Below, piece by piece: positions 23,777 through 31,445 of a stretch of DNA of 64,000 nt (positions are counted from its first letter, which is position 1; every line of letters begins with the position of its first letter). The DNA comes from Microbispora sp. ZYX-F-249. Its GTDB lineage: Bacteria > Actinomycetota > Actinomycetes > Streptosporangiales > Streptosporangiaceae. Under the pieces are notes generated by a model. The model saw only the letters and a list, made by a program, of their open reading frames with translations, did no database searches and had not been told where the DNA came from. Both the position numbers and the translations under genes were made by a program. The stretch spans positions 57,023 through 121,022 of the forward strand of contig NZ_JBDJAW010000026.1 in assembly GCF_039649665.1 (NCBI RefSeq). Reading direction: 5' to 3'.

Positions 23777-24484
23777 CATTTGGACCTATCTCCAGGATAG
23801 CGGGCAATCTCCCCGAATACGTGGCGACATGATCGCCGCTGGTGCCGATTCCAGCGGATGACTGGCCATCCCGGCCGCCGCTTGTAGGAATCCCACAGGA
23901 AATCCCAACTCGACGGGGATGGAAGTCTGTAGTCCCGTTTCCACCGAATGGCGCACCAGGCCAGGCGGCAAGTTTGGATGTGCTGGGAAGTTACGGGGCG
24001 TCGCACGGCACCTCTGTACGCGCTGGCGTACAGGGGGGTGCACGGAGACTCCGGGTGGGGTGCACCAGGACTCCGGCTGGGGTGCACGGAGACTCCCCAA
24101 ATAAAGAGGTTCTAGAGGGTGTAGAGAAGTGCTTCGCACTTCACCCAGCGCCTCCGGCGCCGGGTGGGGAACCCCGGAGGGGACCTGACAAACCCGGGGC
24201 CGAGGGGTGGAGGGGAATGGACTCCCGGCCACCTACAGGGCCGGAGGCCGGAAACGGGTAGATCGGCCTACGGCCGGGAATGACCGGCCACCAGATCACC
24301 TCCGGCCGGGTTCCCGCCGTCGGCCTTTGGGTCGCATGCCCGGCCTCCGGCCGAATTGCCGTCAGCGCGACCTCAGGGCCATTCTCCGACCTGCTCAGCT
24401 TCAGACCAACTCGCCCCGGGTGTGGAATTCCTCACGCCGCATCCCAACTAACGGAATTGGGCCGGCTGAGGCAGCCTCGGACTC
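23777..24484. other. noncoding region holding a candidate iteron origin
   Basis: No convincing gene. It contains the palindrome and iterons listed separately, plus hairpins GAAGTGC-TTC-GCACTTC (24126-24142) and GCGCC-TCC-GGCGC (about 24148-24160). AGGAATCCCAC/AGGAAATCCCA is a short direct repeat near 23885. Confidence 0.5.
24014..24100. repeat. palindrome plus three 22-bp iterons (candidate oriV)
   Basis: CTGTACGC-GCTG-GCGTACAG (24014-24033) is a perfect 8-bp-arm dyad. Directly after it, three tandem 22-bp units begin GGGGTGCAC at 24035, 24057 and 24079, each with GGACTCC or GAGACTCC. A short AT-rich run follows (CCAAATAAAGAGG). Iteron size, head-to-tail order, adjacent dyad and a nearby Rep-like gene match iteron-controlled theta origins (inference). 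Confidence 0.6.
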
Positions 24485-24640
24485 GTGACAGAAATTGACT
24501 GGTCGAAGGACCCCAGCGAATGCACCGAGCAGGAGCGCTGGGACCGGTTCTATGCGGTGCTGGCGCTCGGCCTTGTCGAAGCCTGGCGTGAGGGCCGGCT
24601 GTCGGATGCCCAGGGCCCCGAGGAGCCCATGGCGGCCTAA
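24485..24640 (+). CDS. 51-residue protein facing the serine integrase
   Basis: GTG start; the product begins MTEIDWSKDPSECTEQERWD and ends GPEEPMAA. Acidic and helical (YAVLALGLVEAWREGRLSD). Its TAA overlaps the integrase TAG tail to tail. No family recognised. Position beside a serine integrase makes it one candidate for the recombination directionality factor, without direct evidence. Confidence 0.45.
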   Translation: MTEIDWSKDPSECTEQERWDRFYAVLALGLVEAWREGRLSDAQGPEEPMAA

Positions 24641-26082
24641 TACGGAACGACTTCCCAGCGCTCGCCCGGGTGGCCAGCCGGATGGAGAACGATCTCCTTA
24701 ACTACCTGCTTGAGCATCTGCCGCTTCCTGTCGTCCGAGAGCCTCGGCCAGGCGTTGTGCAGGTCCCGATAGAACGTCGCCGGTACTTTGACCCGGTCCC
24801 CTCGCAGTTCTTCCAGGTCCCTCCTGGCCTGCCTCTGCTCTTCCTCACGCTTGGCCTTCCGCTCCAGGTACTTGACCTTGGACAGCCCGCCTGACTCGTA
24901 GAGGTCGAGAAGCCGGTCCAGGGCCGAGCTGGTGTCAGCGATAACCTTCTCCAGCCGCCGGGCCGCCGCAGCCTCGCGGCTCACCGTGGCCGCCTTCCGG
25001 GCCAGGCTCTCCACCTTGCCGCCGTCGGTCGCGCGGTTCTCCAGCCACTCCAGGACGGCGGCTTCGCCGAGGCTCAGGTTTCCGTACACGCCCTTGCACT
25101 CCTTGGTGACCACACCCCGACACCGGAACATGACGTCGCCGGGCTTCTTCGGCGTGCCTGTCGCTCCGCACTTGAACTGGAAGCACCGGCCGCATGTGAC
25201 CAGTCCGGACAGCGAGTACTTCGCCTTGGGGTCAGCCCAGTTCCGGCCGAGGCTGGCCAGCCTCTTGCGCGTGTACGCCTCCCACAACTCCCGCGAGATC
25301 AGCGCCTCATGGGCCCCGGGGAACCAGTCCCAGTTGTCGAACCGCTTGGAACTGCTGCCCGGCTTGCGCTTGCGGATCAGGCCCGCCGCGAACCCGGTGT
25401 CTAGGATCGTGAGCCATCGACTGTTGTCCAGGATGTCGCCGTTCGGTGCCCGGACACCCATTTCGGTCATGTCTCGGGCCACGGACCACAGCTTCTCACC
25501 GGAGACCCAACGCTCGTAGACCTCGGCCAGCGCCGGGCCGTTCAACTCCTCGTCCGGCCGGAACCCCTTACCGTCCCTGACGTAGCCGAAGCGCGCATGG
25601 CCGCTATGCGGAAGCCCCATGCGGAGCCGGACAGCATGGGTGTCCTTCCACGAGTCGGAGATCATGTCCGACTGTAGTTCCGCGACGCTGAGCATCTGGT
25701 TACGGCTGAACCGGCCCATGGTGGTCCGGCCGTCTCCTGGTTCGGTCGCGGCCATCACTTCGCCGCCGGCCTCTTCCTCCAGCTCGTGAATGTTGGCTAG
25801 CGACAGGCGCATGTTCCGGCCGAAGCGGTTCCACTTCCAGACCCCGACGACTTCGTAGTCCCCGCGCTGGACCTCCTGGATCATCTGCTTGATCTTGCGC
25901 TCAGCGAACCCACGGCCGGACTTGTCCAGGTCCATCACGACGTCGAGCAGCTCGATGTTCTCCCGCTCGAAGAGCCGCCGGATCGACTCCTCCTGGATCT
26001 CCGGAGAGAACAGCTCTTCGCGGCCCATGATGGCCGACACCCTGACGTAACCTTTGCCGCGACGGCGGCGCTGCTGGACCAT
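24637..26082 (-). CDS. large serine recombinase (integrase of the element)
   Basis: 481 residues. The resolvase domain has the nucleophile in YVRVSAIMG (Ser16), with DLDKSGRGFAERKIKQMI and VVGVWKWNRFGRNM. The recombinase domain runs from about 160 (LPHSGHARFGYVRDG). A zinc ribbon follows (LVTCGRCFQFKCG...MFRCRG...CKGVYG), then a long coiled coil (about 375-450, KAATVSREAAAARRLEKVIA). These are the parts of phiC31/Bxb1-class integrases. ATG 26082 has AAAGGGACAG upstream; the frame stays open to 26166, into the att site. It lies 53 bp downstream of the truncated thrS 5' frame, same strand. Confidence 0.93.
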   Translation of the reverse strand: MVQQRRRRGKGYVRVSAIMGREELFSPEIQEESIRRLFERENIELLDVVMDLDKSGRGFAERKIKQMIQEVQRGDYEVVGVWKWNRFGRNMRLSLANIHELEEEAGGEVMAATEPGDGRTTMGRFSRNQMLSVAELQSDMISDSWKDTHAVRLRMGLPHSGHARFGYVRDGKGFRPDEELNGPALAEVYERWVSGEKLWSVARDMTEMGVRAPNGDILDNSRWLTILDTGFAAGLIRKRKPGSSSKRFDNWDWFPGAHEALISRELWEAYTRKRLASLGRNWADPKAKYSLSGLVTCGRCFQFKCGATGTPKKPGDVMFRCRGVVTKECKGVYGNLSLGEAAVLEWLENRATDGGKVESLARKAATVSREAAAARRLEKVIADTSSALDRLLDLYESGGLSKVKYLERKAKREEEQRQARRDLEELRGDRVKVPATFYRDLHNAWPRLSDDRKRQMLKQVVKEIVLHPAGHPGERWEVVPY

Positions 26083-26134
26083 GGGGGACTGTCCCTTTAT
26101 GTGCTGAACGAGGGGGTTCTGGCCCTGGAGGGTA

Positions 26135-26257
26135 TCAGCGGCATAGTCCTTTGAAGTACCCTGCACCGTCGGGCAGCCAGTAGGGCAGTCCCGCGCCGAT
26201 CAGCGGGTCGGTGTCGAACAGGCCGAGCTCGCGGCCGAGCTTCCGGTGGTCGTGCAT
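26135..26257 (-). pseudogene. thrS: thrS 5' fragment (first 30 codons), running into the element
   Basis: ATG 26257 follows GAGGAG. The 30 host codons read MHDHRKLGRELGLFDTDPLI GAGLPYWLPD, the N-terminus of a ThrRS catalytic core (usually DHRKLGKEL...GLPLWLPKGA). After GAC the frame passes into the element at 26167 and stops at 26135. The body is at 5319-6461. Because the gene starts directly at the catalytic core, the undisrupted enzyme had no editing domain. Confidence 0.9.
26155..26180. other. attR junction of the element
   Basis: GTACCCTGCA|CCGTCGGGCAGCC, with the proposed CC crossover at 26166-26167. Deduced attB is GGCTCCGTCGGGCAG and deduced attP is CCCTGCACCTATCGGGCAG. Confidence 0.7.
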
Positions 26258-26305
26258 CGCGGTCTCCTCGCGTGTCGTCTGCGGCGAGGCGAGTGACCGG
26301 ACGGC

Positions 26306-26335
26306 GAAGCCCCGGGGCGCTCGCCCCGGGGCTTC
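26306..26335 (-). terminator. attenuator hairpin of thrS
   Basis: GAAGCCCCGGGGC-GCTC-GCCCCGGGGCTTC, a perfect 13-bp stem, 15 bases after the leader-peptide stop and about 50 bases before the thrS ATG. There is no U-run, as is common in actinomycetes. It fits the terminator of a ribosome-mediated attenuator. Confidence 0.7.
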
Positions 26336-26349
26336 GATGAAAGTACGTG

Positions 26350-26400
26350 TCAGCGCGCCGGGACGGTCTCCGGCGTCGTCGTCAGGCAGGCGCGCTTCAT
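26350..26400 (-). CDS. threonine leader peptide (attenuation)
   Basis: MKRACLTTTPETVPAR, 16 residues with four threonine codons (three ACG in a row, one ACC), ending just before a strong hairpin and the thrS gene. It has the logic of the E. coli thr leader: ribosome stalling at Thr codons when charged tRNA-Thr is scarce would favour read-through. TAGCGT lies 7 bases upstream of the ATG, with TTCGGA 18 bases before it, so the leader may be translated from a leaderless transcript. Confidence 0.7.
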   Translation of the reverse strand: MKRACLTTTPETVPAR

Positions 26401-26533
26401 GCCGCGAACGCTAGCACAGCCGTTGATCGTCTCCGAACCGTTTTGATCTCCCCTCTCTGCTACCTATGTTGCATTCCTAACTAGCTCGCTTTATCGTCTA
26501 AGTCGCCAACACGGGTAAGAAGGACGGCGATCC

Positions 26534-27268
26534 ATGAACATCTCTGCGAGCTTCTCGACCCCCGGCCTGCTCCTGGCGGGCGCGCTGACCGCCTATCTGG
26601 CCGTCGCCGCCCCCTTGCTGGGCAAGCGTCAGTACGACCGGCTGGCACGACGCCGTGACCACGAGCCCGGGGCGTTGGTGCGGGCGTACCGGCTGTGGAT
26701 CACCGAGGAGTGGGTCTGGGTCGCCGTGACGGCGGTCATCCTCGTGCTGTCCCCCGGGGTCCGCGCCGCGGATCTGGGCTTCGCGACGCCGACCCACCTC
26801 AGCCAGATCGCCCCGGCGGTCGCCGGCATGACCGGCGCAATCGTGATCGGCACCGTGCTGCTGCACCGCCTGTCCCGCTCGGGCCGCGTCGTACCCGGCC
26901 AGGCGGCCGTGGCGGAGTTGCTGCCCCGCACTGCCGTCGAGCGGTGGCACGGCCTGGCCATGGCGGTCACCGCGGGCGTCTGCGAGGAGATCGTCTACCG
27001 TGGCCTGCTCATCGCGCTCGGCGTCGGCGCGCTGGGCCTGAGCACCACCGCGGCCGCCGCCCTGGCCCTGGCGGTCTTCGTGGCGGGCCACTGGTACCAG
27101 GGCTGGAAGGGCATGGCCGTGGTGGCTCTCCTCGGCTTCTGGCTCACCATCGTGTACCTGGCCACCGGCAGCCTGCTGCTGCCGATCGCGATGCACGTCC
27201 TGATCGACGTCCGGGGGCTCGTGTGCCTGCCGGCGCCTCCCCGGAAGACGGTCGGTCAAGCGTCCTAG
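26534..27268 (+). CDS. CPBP family intramembrane metalloprotease
   Basis: 244 residues, about six to eight membrane helices. The Abi/CAAX-protease-and-bacteriocin-processing motifs are present: Glu151-Glu152 with Arg156 (CEEIVYRG), His186 (VAGHWYQG) and His221 with Asp225 (HVLIDV). Likely cleaves substrates within the membrane; target unknown. ATG 26534 has GAAGGAC upstream. A PadR/HAAS pair follows in the same direction after 30 bp. Confidence 0.85.
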   Translation: MNISASFSTPGLLLAGALTAYLAVAAPLLGKRQYDRLARRRDHEPGALVRAYRLWITEEWVWVAVTAVILVLSPGVRAADLGFATPTHLSQIAPAVAGMTGAIVIGTVLLHRLSRSGRVVPGQAAVAELLPRTAVERWHGLAMAVTAGVCEEIVYRGLLIALGVGALGLSTTAAAALALAVFVAGHWYQGWKGMAVVALLGFWLTIVYLATGSLLLPIAMHVLIDVRGLVCLPAPPRKTVGQAS

Positions 27269-27282
27269 GTAGTAGTCCTACC
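27268..27282. promoter_or_regulatory. candidate PadR operator
   Basis: GGTAG-TAGTC-CTACC, 16 bp upstream of the PadR start. A dyad at this position fits self-repression of the PadR/HAAS operon. Confidence 0.45.
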
Positions 27283-27298
27283 GTGCGAGGATGACTCC

Positions 27299-27637
27299 AT
27301 GGCGACCGACCGCCGCGCGAGCTGGCTCAAGGGCGTCCTCGACCTGCTGGTGCTGGCCACCCTGACGGAGGGCGAGAACTACGGCTACGAGATCGCCAAG
27401 ATGCTCGCCGGCTCCGGGCTCGGCCAGATCCGCGGCGGCACGCTCTACCCCGTGCTCAACCGTCTGGAGGAGGCGGGCCTGGTGTCGGCCGAGTTCCGGG
27501 TGACCGAGCGCGGGCCGGGCCGGCGCTACTACCGGCTGACCGAACAGGGCAGGCAGACACTGGCCGAGCAGGGCCGCCTGTGGCTGGCGTTCGACGAGTC
27601 CGTACGCACGGTGCTGGCCTCGGGAGGGCTGAAGTGA
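27299..27637 (+). CDS. PadR family regulator (short form)
   Basis: 112 residues: WLKGVLDLLVLATLTEGENY GYEIAKML, GTLYPVLNRLEEAGLVSAEF, GRRYYRLTEQGRQTL. This is the single-domain PadR type that usually pairs with a HAAS/DUF1700 membrane protein, which overlaps it here by GTGA. Confidence 0.9.
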   Translation: MATDRRASWLKGVLDLLVLATLTEGENYGYEIAKMLAGSGLGQIRGGTLYPVLNRLEEAGLVSAEFRVTERGPGRRYYRLTEQGRQTLAEQGRLWLAFDESVRTVLASGGLK

Positions 27638-28344
27638 GCAGCTACCTTGACGAGCTGAAGGCCCTGCTGCGCGAGGGCGGCGTGCCCGCGGAGCAGATCG
27701 AGGCCACCGTCTCCGACCTCGCCGCGTACGTCGCGGAGACCGGCGCCGACCCGGAGGAGGAGTTCGGGCCTGTCGGCGACTTCGCGGGCCAGTTGCTGAC
27801 GGCGCGCGCGCCCGGGGCCGACCCGGCGGACGCGGCCGAATGGCGGTGGACCGCGGACATCTTCGCCGACCGGCAGACGTTGGCCCGGTTCGGCGACCAG
27901 GGCTGGGAGATCGACCGGATCGACCACCTCGGCAGGTTCGTCGGCCACCGCGATCCGGAACGGCCGCAGCGGTGGGAGTACCGCAGGGAGCTGGTGCCTC
28001 CGGGCGGGGGCCGCGCGCTGGCGGCGCGGCTGGCGCCCGAGGGCTGGGAGCCCTGCGGCACCTGGTTGTACTACCGCTACTTCAAGCGGCCCAGGGCAGC
28101 CAGCGAGGGACCGGCCGCGCAGCTCGACTCCCCTCCTGCGGCCCCCGGCCGCAACGTCTTCTTCAGCCGGCGGTTCTACCTCGTCCTGGCCGTGGCCCTG
28201 CTCGCCCTGGTCGTGCCCGGGATCCTGTGGGGGCCGTCGGACGACGGCGGGCCGGGCTTCCTCGCCGGCATGGCCGTCGGGGGCTGCGTCGCGATCGCCG
28301 CCCTGGCCACGCTGTGGCTCTGGATGGCCCGCCGCCGTCCCTGA
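27634..28344 (+). CDS. HAAS/DUF1700-type membrane protein, PadR partner
   Basis: 236 residues. The N-terminal HAAS-like helical domain (YLDELKALLREGGVPAEQIE, FGPVGDFAGQLL) is followed by a tryptophan/tyrosine-rich soluble region (WRWTADIF, GWEIDRIDHLGRFVG, RWEYRRELV) and two C-terminal membrane helices (FYLVLAVALLALVVPGILW, GCVAIAALATLWLWMA). GTG 27634 overlaps the PadR stop. Known pairs sense membrane or antibiotic signals; here that is inference. Confidence 0.75.
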   Translation: MSSYLDELKALLREGGVPAEQIEATVSDLAAYVAETGADPEEEFGPVGDFAGQLLTARAPGADPADAAEWRWTADIFADRQTLARFGDQGWEIDRIDHLGRFVGHRDPERPQRWEYRRELVPPGGGRALAARLAPEGWEPCGTWLYYRYFKRPRAASEGPAAQLDSPPAAPGRNVFFSRRFYLVLAVALLALVVPGILWGPSDDGGPGFLAGMAVGGCVAIAALATLWLWMARRRP

Positions 28345-28433
28345 AGCGCCGTCCCCGAACCCGGGCACCCGGACTCCTCGCCGGTCCTCGCCCGGGCGAA
28401 CCTCGTCGGTCGCGGCACTAGCCTGGGGCTCTG

Positions 28434-29600
28434 ATGGACCGTATGACGACGGCGCGGGGCGACTTCGACCTCGCCCGCTTTCCCGAGGATCCCCGCGACC
28501 CGCTCCGCGCGTGGGACGCGGCCGACGAGTACCTGCTGCGGCACCTCGACGAACGCGAGGGCGGGCCGGTGGACCTGTCGGGGACCGTGGTCGTGCTGGG
28601 CGACCGGTGGGGCGCCCTCGTCACCGCGCTCGCCGCGCGCCGCCCCGTCCACCGGCCGGTCCAGATCAGCGACTCCTTCCTCGGTCAGCAGGCCACCCGC
28701 GCCAACCTGGAACGCAACGGCCTGGACGCGAGCGCCGTACGGCTGCGCACGACCAGGGACGAGCCGCCGGACCGGATCGACGTGCTGCTGGTGCGGGTGC
28801 CCAAGAGCCTCGCCCTCCTGGAGGACCAGTTGCACCGCCTCGCCCCGCACGTGCACGAGGACACCGTCGTCGCCGGCACGGGGATGGTCACCGAGATCCA
28901 CACCTCGACGCTGAAGCTGTTCGAACGCCTCCTCGGGCCGACCCGGACCTCGCTGGCCGTGAAGAAGGCGCGGCTCGTCTTCTGCTCCCCCCGCCCCGGG
29001 CTGCCCCGGGGCGTGAGCCCGTGGCCGCGGAGCTACCCGCTGCCCGCCGACGCCGGGGTCGTCTCCGGCCTGACCGTCGTCAACCACGCCGGTGTCTTCT
29101 CCGCCGAGCGCCTCGACGCCGGCACCCGGCTCCTGCTGCGCAACCTGCCCGCGCGTACGGGGAGCGACCACGTGGTCGACCTCGGCTGCGGCAACGGCGT
29201 CGTCGGGCTCGCCGCCGCGCTGGCCGGCGAGGAGACCGAGGTGACGTTCATCGACGAGTCCCACCAGGCGCTGGCCTCGGCGGAGGCCACCTTCCGGGCG
29301 AACGCCCCGGCCGGCGCCACCGCCCGGTTCGTGGCGGCCGACGGCCTGTCGGGCTTCCCTCCCGGCACGGCCGACCTGGTCCTGAACAACCCGCCGTTCC
29401 ACTCCCACCGGGGCAGGACCGACGCGACCGCCTGGCGGATGTTCAACGGCTCGCGCGCCGCGCTGCGCCGGGGCGGCGAGCTGTGGGTGGTCGGCAACCG
29501 CCACCTCGGCTACCACGTCAAGCTGCGCCGGCTCTTCGGCGGCTGCGAGGTGGTCGCGAGCGACCCGAAGTTCGTCGTGCTGCGGGCCGTCAAACGGTGA
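28434..29600 (+). CDS. rlmG: RlmG-like rRNA (guanine-N2-)-methyltransferase
   Basis: 388 residues with two methyltransferase folds: a degenerate N-terminal one and a catalytic C-terminal one with VVDLGCGNGVVGL (motif I, about 243) and LVLNNPPFHSH (NPPF, about 317). That layout is diagnostic of RsmC/RlmG, which methylate 16S G1207 or 23S G1835. RsmC versus RlmG cannot be fixed with certainty; length favours RlmG. ATG at 28434 or 28443. It ends against the convergent DUF72 gene with no gap. Confidence 0.8.
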   Translation: MDRMTTARGDFDLARFPEDPRDPLRAWDAADEYLLRHLDEREGGPVDLSGTVVVLGDRWGALVTALAARRPVHRPVQISDSFLGQQATRANLERNGLDASAVRLRTTRDEPPDRIDVLLVRVPKSLALLEDQLHRLAPHVHEDTVVAGTGMVTEIHTSTLKLFERLLGPTRTSLAVKKARLVFCSPRPGLPRGVSPWPRSYPLPADAGVVSGLTVVNHAGVFSAERLDAGTRLLLRNLPARTGSDHVVDLGCGNGVVGLAAALAGEETEVTFIDESHQALASAEATFRANAPAGATARFVAADGLSGFPPGTADLVLNNPPFHSHRGRTDATAWRMFNGSRAALRRGGELWVVGNRHLGYHVKLRRLFGGCEVVASDPKFVVLRAVKR

Positions 29601-30467
29601 TCAGAACAGGGTGAGCGGCTCCTCCGGCGCCGGCCCCCGCGAAACGGGCTCGGGCAGCGGCTCCACGCCGGGCACCTCGGCGCGCACGTCGTCGTGGAAC
29701 CGGCGGGCGAGCGTCAGCGCGTCGGCGTTGTCGGGAGTGTGGACGAACACCGTCGGCGAGCGGCCCTCGCGCAGCCACCCGGCGACCGCGTCCACCCAGT
29801 GCCGCCAGCCCTCGGCCGTACGCTCCGGGTCGTCGCGGCCGATGTAGCGGACGATCGGCCGGTCGGTGAGTGCCGCCGTACGCAGCGGCACGCGCGGCTT
29901 CTTCGACCAGGCGTCCCGTTCGGCGTCGCTGGTCGGCGGGCTGCGGAACAGGACGGTCGTGTCGAAGGGCACCCACTCGGCGCCGGCCCCGGACAGCACC
30001 CGCTCCAGGAGCCGCGCGGCCCGGGGGTCGTCGAAGAACGCACGGTGCCGGACCTCCACGGCGTAGCGGTACGCGCGGGGAAGGCGGCCGAGGAAGGCCG
30101 CCAGCACACCGGTGTCCGCCGGGCCGAACGAGCCCGGAAGCTGGATCCACAGCGCGTGGGCGCGCGGGCCCAGGGGCTCGATCGCGTCGAGAAAGGCGTG
30201 CAGGTCCTCGTCCGCCCCCATGAGGCGGCGCTCATGGGTGATCGGCTTGGGCAGCTTGACCACGAAACGGAAGCCGGGATCGGTCTGCCGCGCCCACGTC
30301 TCGACCGTGCTCCGCGAGGGCGTCGCGTAGAACGTCGTGTTGCCCTCGACCGCGTTGCACCAGGTCGCGTAGGCCCGCAGCCGCTCGTCGGGAGGAAGCG
30401 GATGCGGCAGCAGACGCCCCCGCCACGGTGCGTGCGTCCACATCGCGCATCCCACATGAAGCCGCAT
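29601..30467 (-). CDS. DUF72 (YecE-like) protein
   Basis: 288 residues. TIM-barrel-like DUF72 features: VGCAMWTHAPWRG, VEGNTTFYATPSRSTVETWA, RFVVKLPKPITHERRL, YAVEVRHRAFF, VPLRTAALTDRPIVRYIG. Function in bacteria is not established. The stop abuts the rlmG stop. Confidence 0.85.
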   Translation of the reverse strand: MRLHVGCAMWTHAPWRGRLLPHPLPPDERLRAYATWCNAVEGNTTFYATPSRSTVETWARQTDPGFRFVVKLPKPITHERRLMGADEDLHAFLDAIEPLGPRAHALWIQLPGSFGPADTGVLAAFLGRLPRAYRYAVEVRHRAFFDDPRAARLLERVLSGAGAEWVPFDTTVLFRSPPTSDAERDAWSKKPRVPLRTAALTDRPIVRYIGRDDPERTAEGWRHWVDAVAGWLREGRSPTVFVHTPDNADALTLARRFHDDVRAEVPGVEPLPEPVSRGPAPEEPLTLF

Positions 30468-30491
30468 GGCCCCGACGCTATCCGGTTCGGA

Positions 30492-31445
30492 TCACTCCCC
30501 GGCGAGGGGCGGTGGCGCGTCCGCCACCGACCAGGTCACGCGGTGACGCAGCACCTCCCCGGGCGCGAGCCGGGTCAGGGGCGACATGGTCTCGGCCTCG
30601 GCCAGCCGGGCGGTGGGGCGCAGTCCCTCCAGCCCCTCCAGCTCCTCCTCCTTGGGATACTGCATCCAGATCGCGATCTCGGAGCCCTCGTCCGGGTAGG
30701 GCGCGCCCGGCCGCACGTCGAACCGCTGCGTCAGCGTCGCCCCGCCGGGGGCCACCACGGCGAGCCATCCGGCCGTGCCGCCGATGCCGATCTTGCCGAC
30801 CACGTCGCGCACCGGCACCCGGCCCGCCGAGGGGGACACGCGCTCCAGGACCGGCGCGCCGTCGGGCGCGAACAACGTCACCGGCACCCGGTGCCGCTCG
30901 GTCAGCCCGACCCACACGCCGCAGCGGGGATCGTCGTGGTCGTGGAACGACTCGGTCTCGAACTGGGTGACCGTCCATGCCGCCCACCGCACCGGGCGGT
31001 CGCTCACGTTCTCCAGCTCGCTGTCCACCACGAGGACGGGCTCGCCGGCCGACATCGTGACCGTGCGGGTGACGGCCAGCCCGGTGCGCGGGTCGTCGCC
31101 GCTGCGCATCCGTACGCGCAGGCCGTCGCGCTCCAGCACGGTGTAGGCGCCGGCGTCGAGCACCGGGTCGGGCGGCCCCGCCCACTCCTCGTCCGACGAC
31201 CACCCCTGCGGGGCGGGCCAGGTCTTGTCTCCGCCCCAGTTCGCCCAGCTCGCGAAGCCGGTGGGGGCGGGCAGCCGCCGCGCGGCGGGGGTGAGCGCGA
31301 GCGACGCGTCGAGCAGCTCGGGGTTGCGCCACAGCCATTCGCGGCCCGCGGCGCGCAGCGAGATGATCCGCCCGCCGCGCCCCGGCAGGACGACCGCCTC
31401 CCCCCAGGGCGCGGCGAGCCTGACCAGCGGCTCCGGCCTCATCAT
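30492..31445 (-). CDS. galactose-mutarotase-like / DUF4380-type protein
   Basis: 317 residues with the beta-sandwich pattern of aldose-epimerase-like proteins (GRIISLRAAGREWLWRNPEL, ASWANWGGDKTWPAPQGW, VDSELENVSDRPVRWAAWTV). The first of two ATGs overlaps the dehydrogenase stop (ATGATGA), so it is coupled to the sugar operon. It probably interconverts anomers or binds the sugar; family assignment is by pattern only. Confidence 0.65.
   Translation of the reverse strand: MMRPEPLVRLAAPWGEAVVLPGRGGRIISLRAAGREWLWRNPELLDASLALTPAARRLPAPTGFASWANWGGDKTWPAPQGWSSDEEWAGPPDPVLDAGAYTVLERDGLRVRMRSGDDPRTGLAVTRTVTMSAGEPVLVVDSELENVSDRPVRWAAWTVTQFETESFHDHDDPRCGVWVGLTERHRVPVTLFAPDGAPVLERVSPSAGRVPVRDVVGKIGIGGTAGWLAVVAPGGATLTQRFDVRPGAPYPDEGSEIAIWMQYPKEEELEGLEGLRPTARLAEAETMSPLTRLAPGEVLRHRVTWSVADAPPPLAGE

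Larger units (their letters stand above)
6460..26167. mobile_element. integrated AICE-like element (about 19.7 kb) inside thrS
   Basis: Left junction: host sequence ending GACGGCTCC at 6461, then element TATCGGGCAGACTAA. Right junction: element ending GTACCCTGCA, then host CCGTCGGGCAGCCAG from 26166. Joining the two host flanks through the shared CC gives GGCTCCGTCGGGCAG, which restores the reading frame of the synthetase (LPDGAVIR on the minus strand). The element contains a large serine integrase at the right end, a tyrosine integrase, an FtsK/TraB translocase, replication-like genes, a GntR repressor and cargo. This is the content of an actinomycete integrative conjugative element. Ends were inferred from the host frame, not from an empty-site comparison. 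Confidence 0.88.

Noticed and set aside
24035..24100. CRISPR array
   Set aside because: The three 22-bp units are directly adjacent without spacers, so they are tandem iterons. No cas gene is present in the window.
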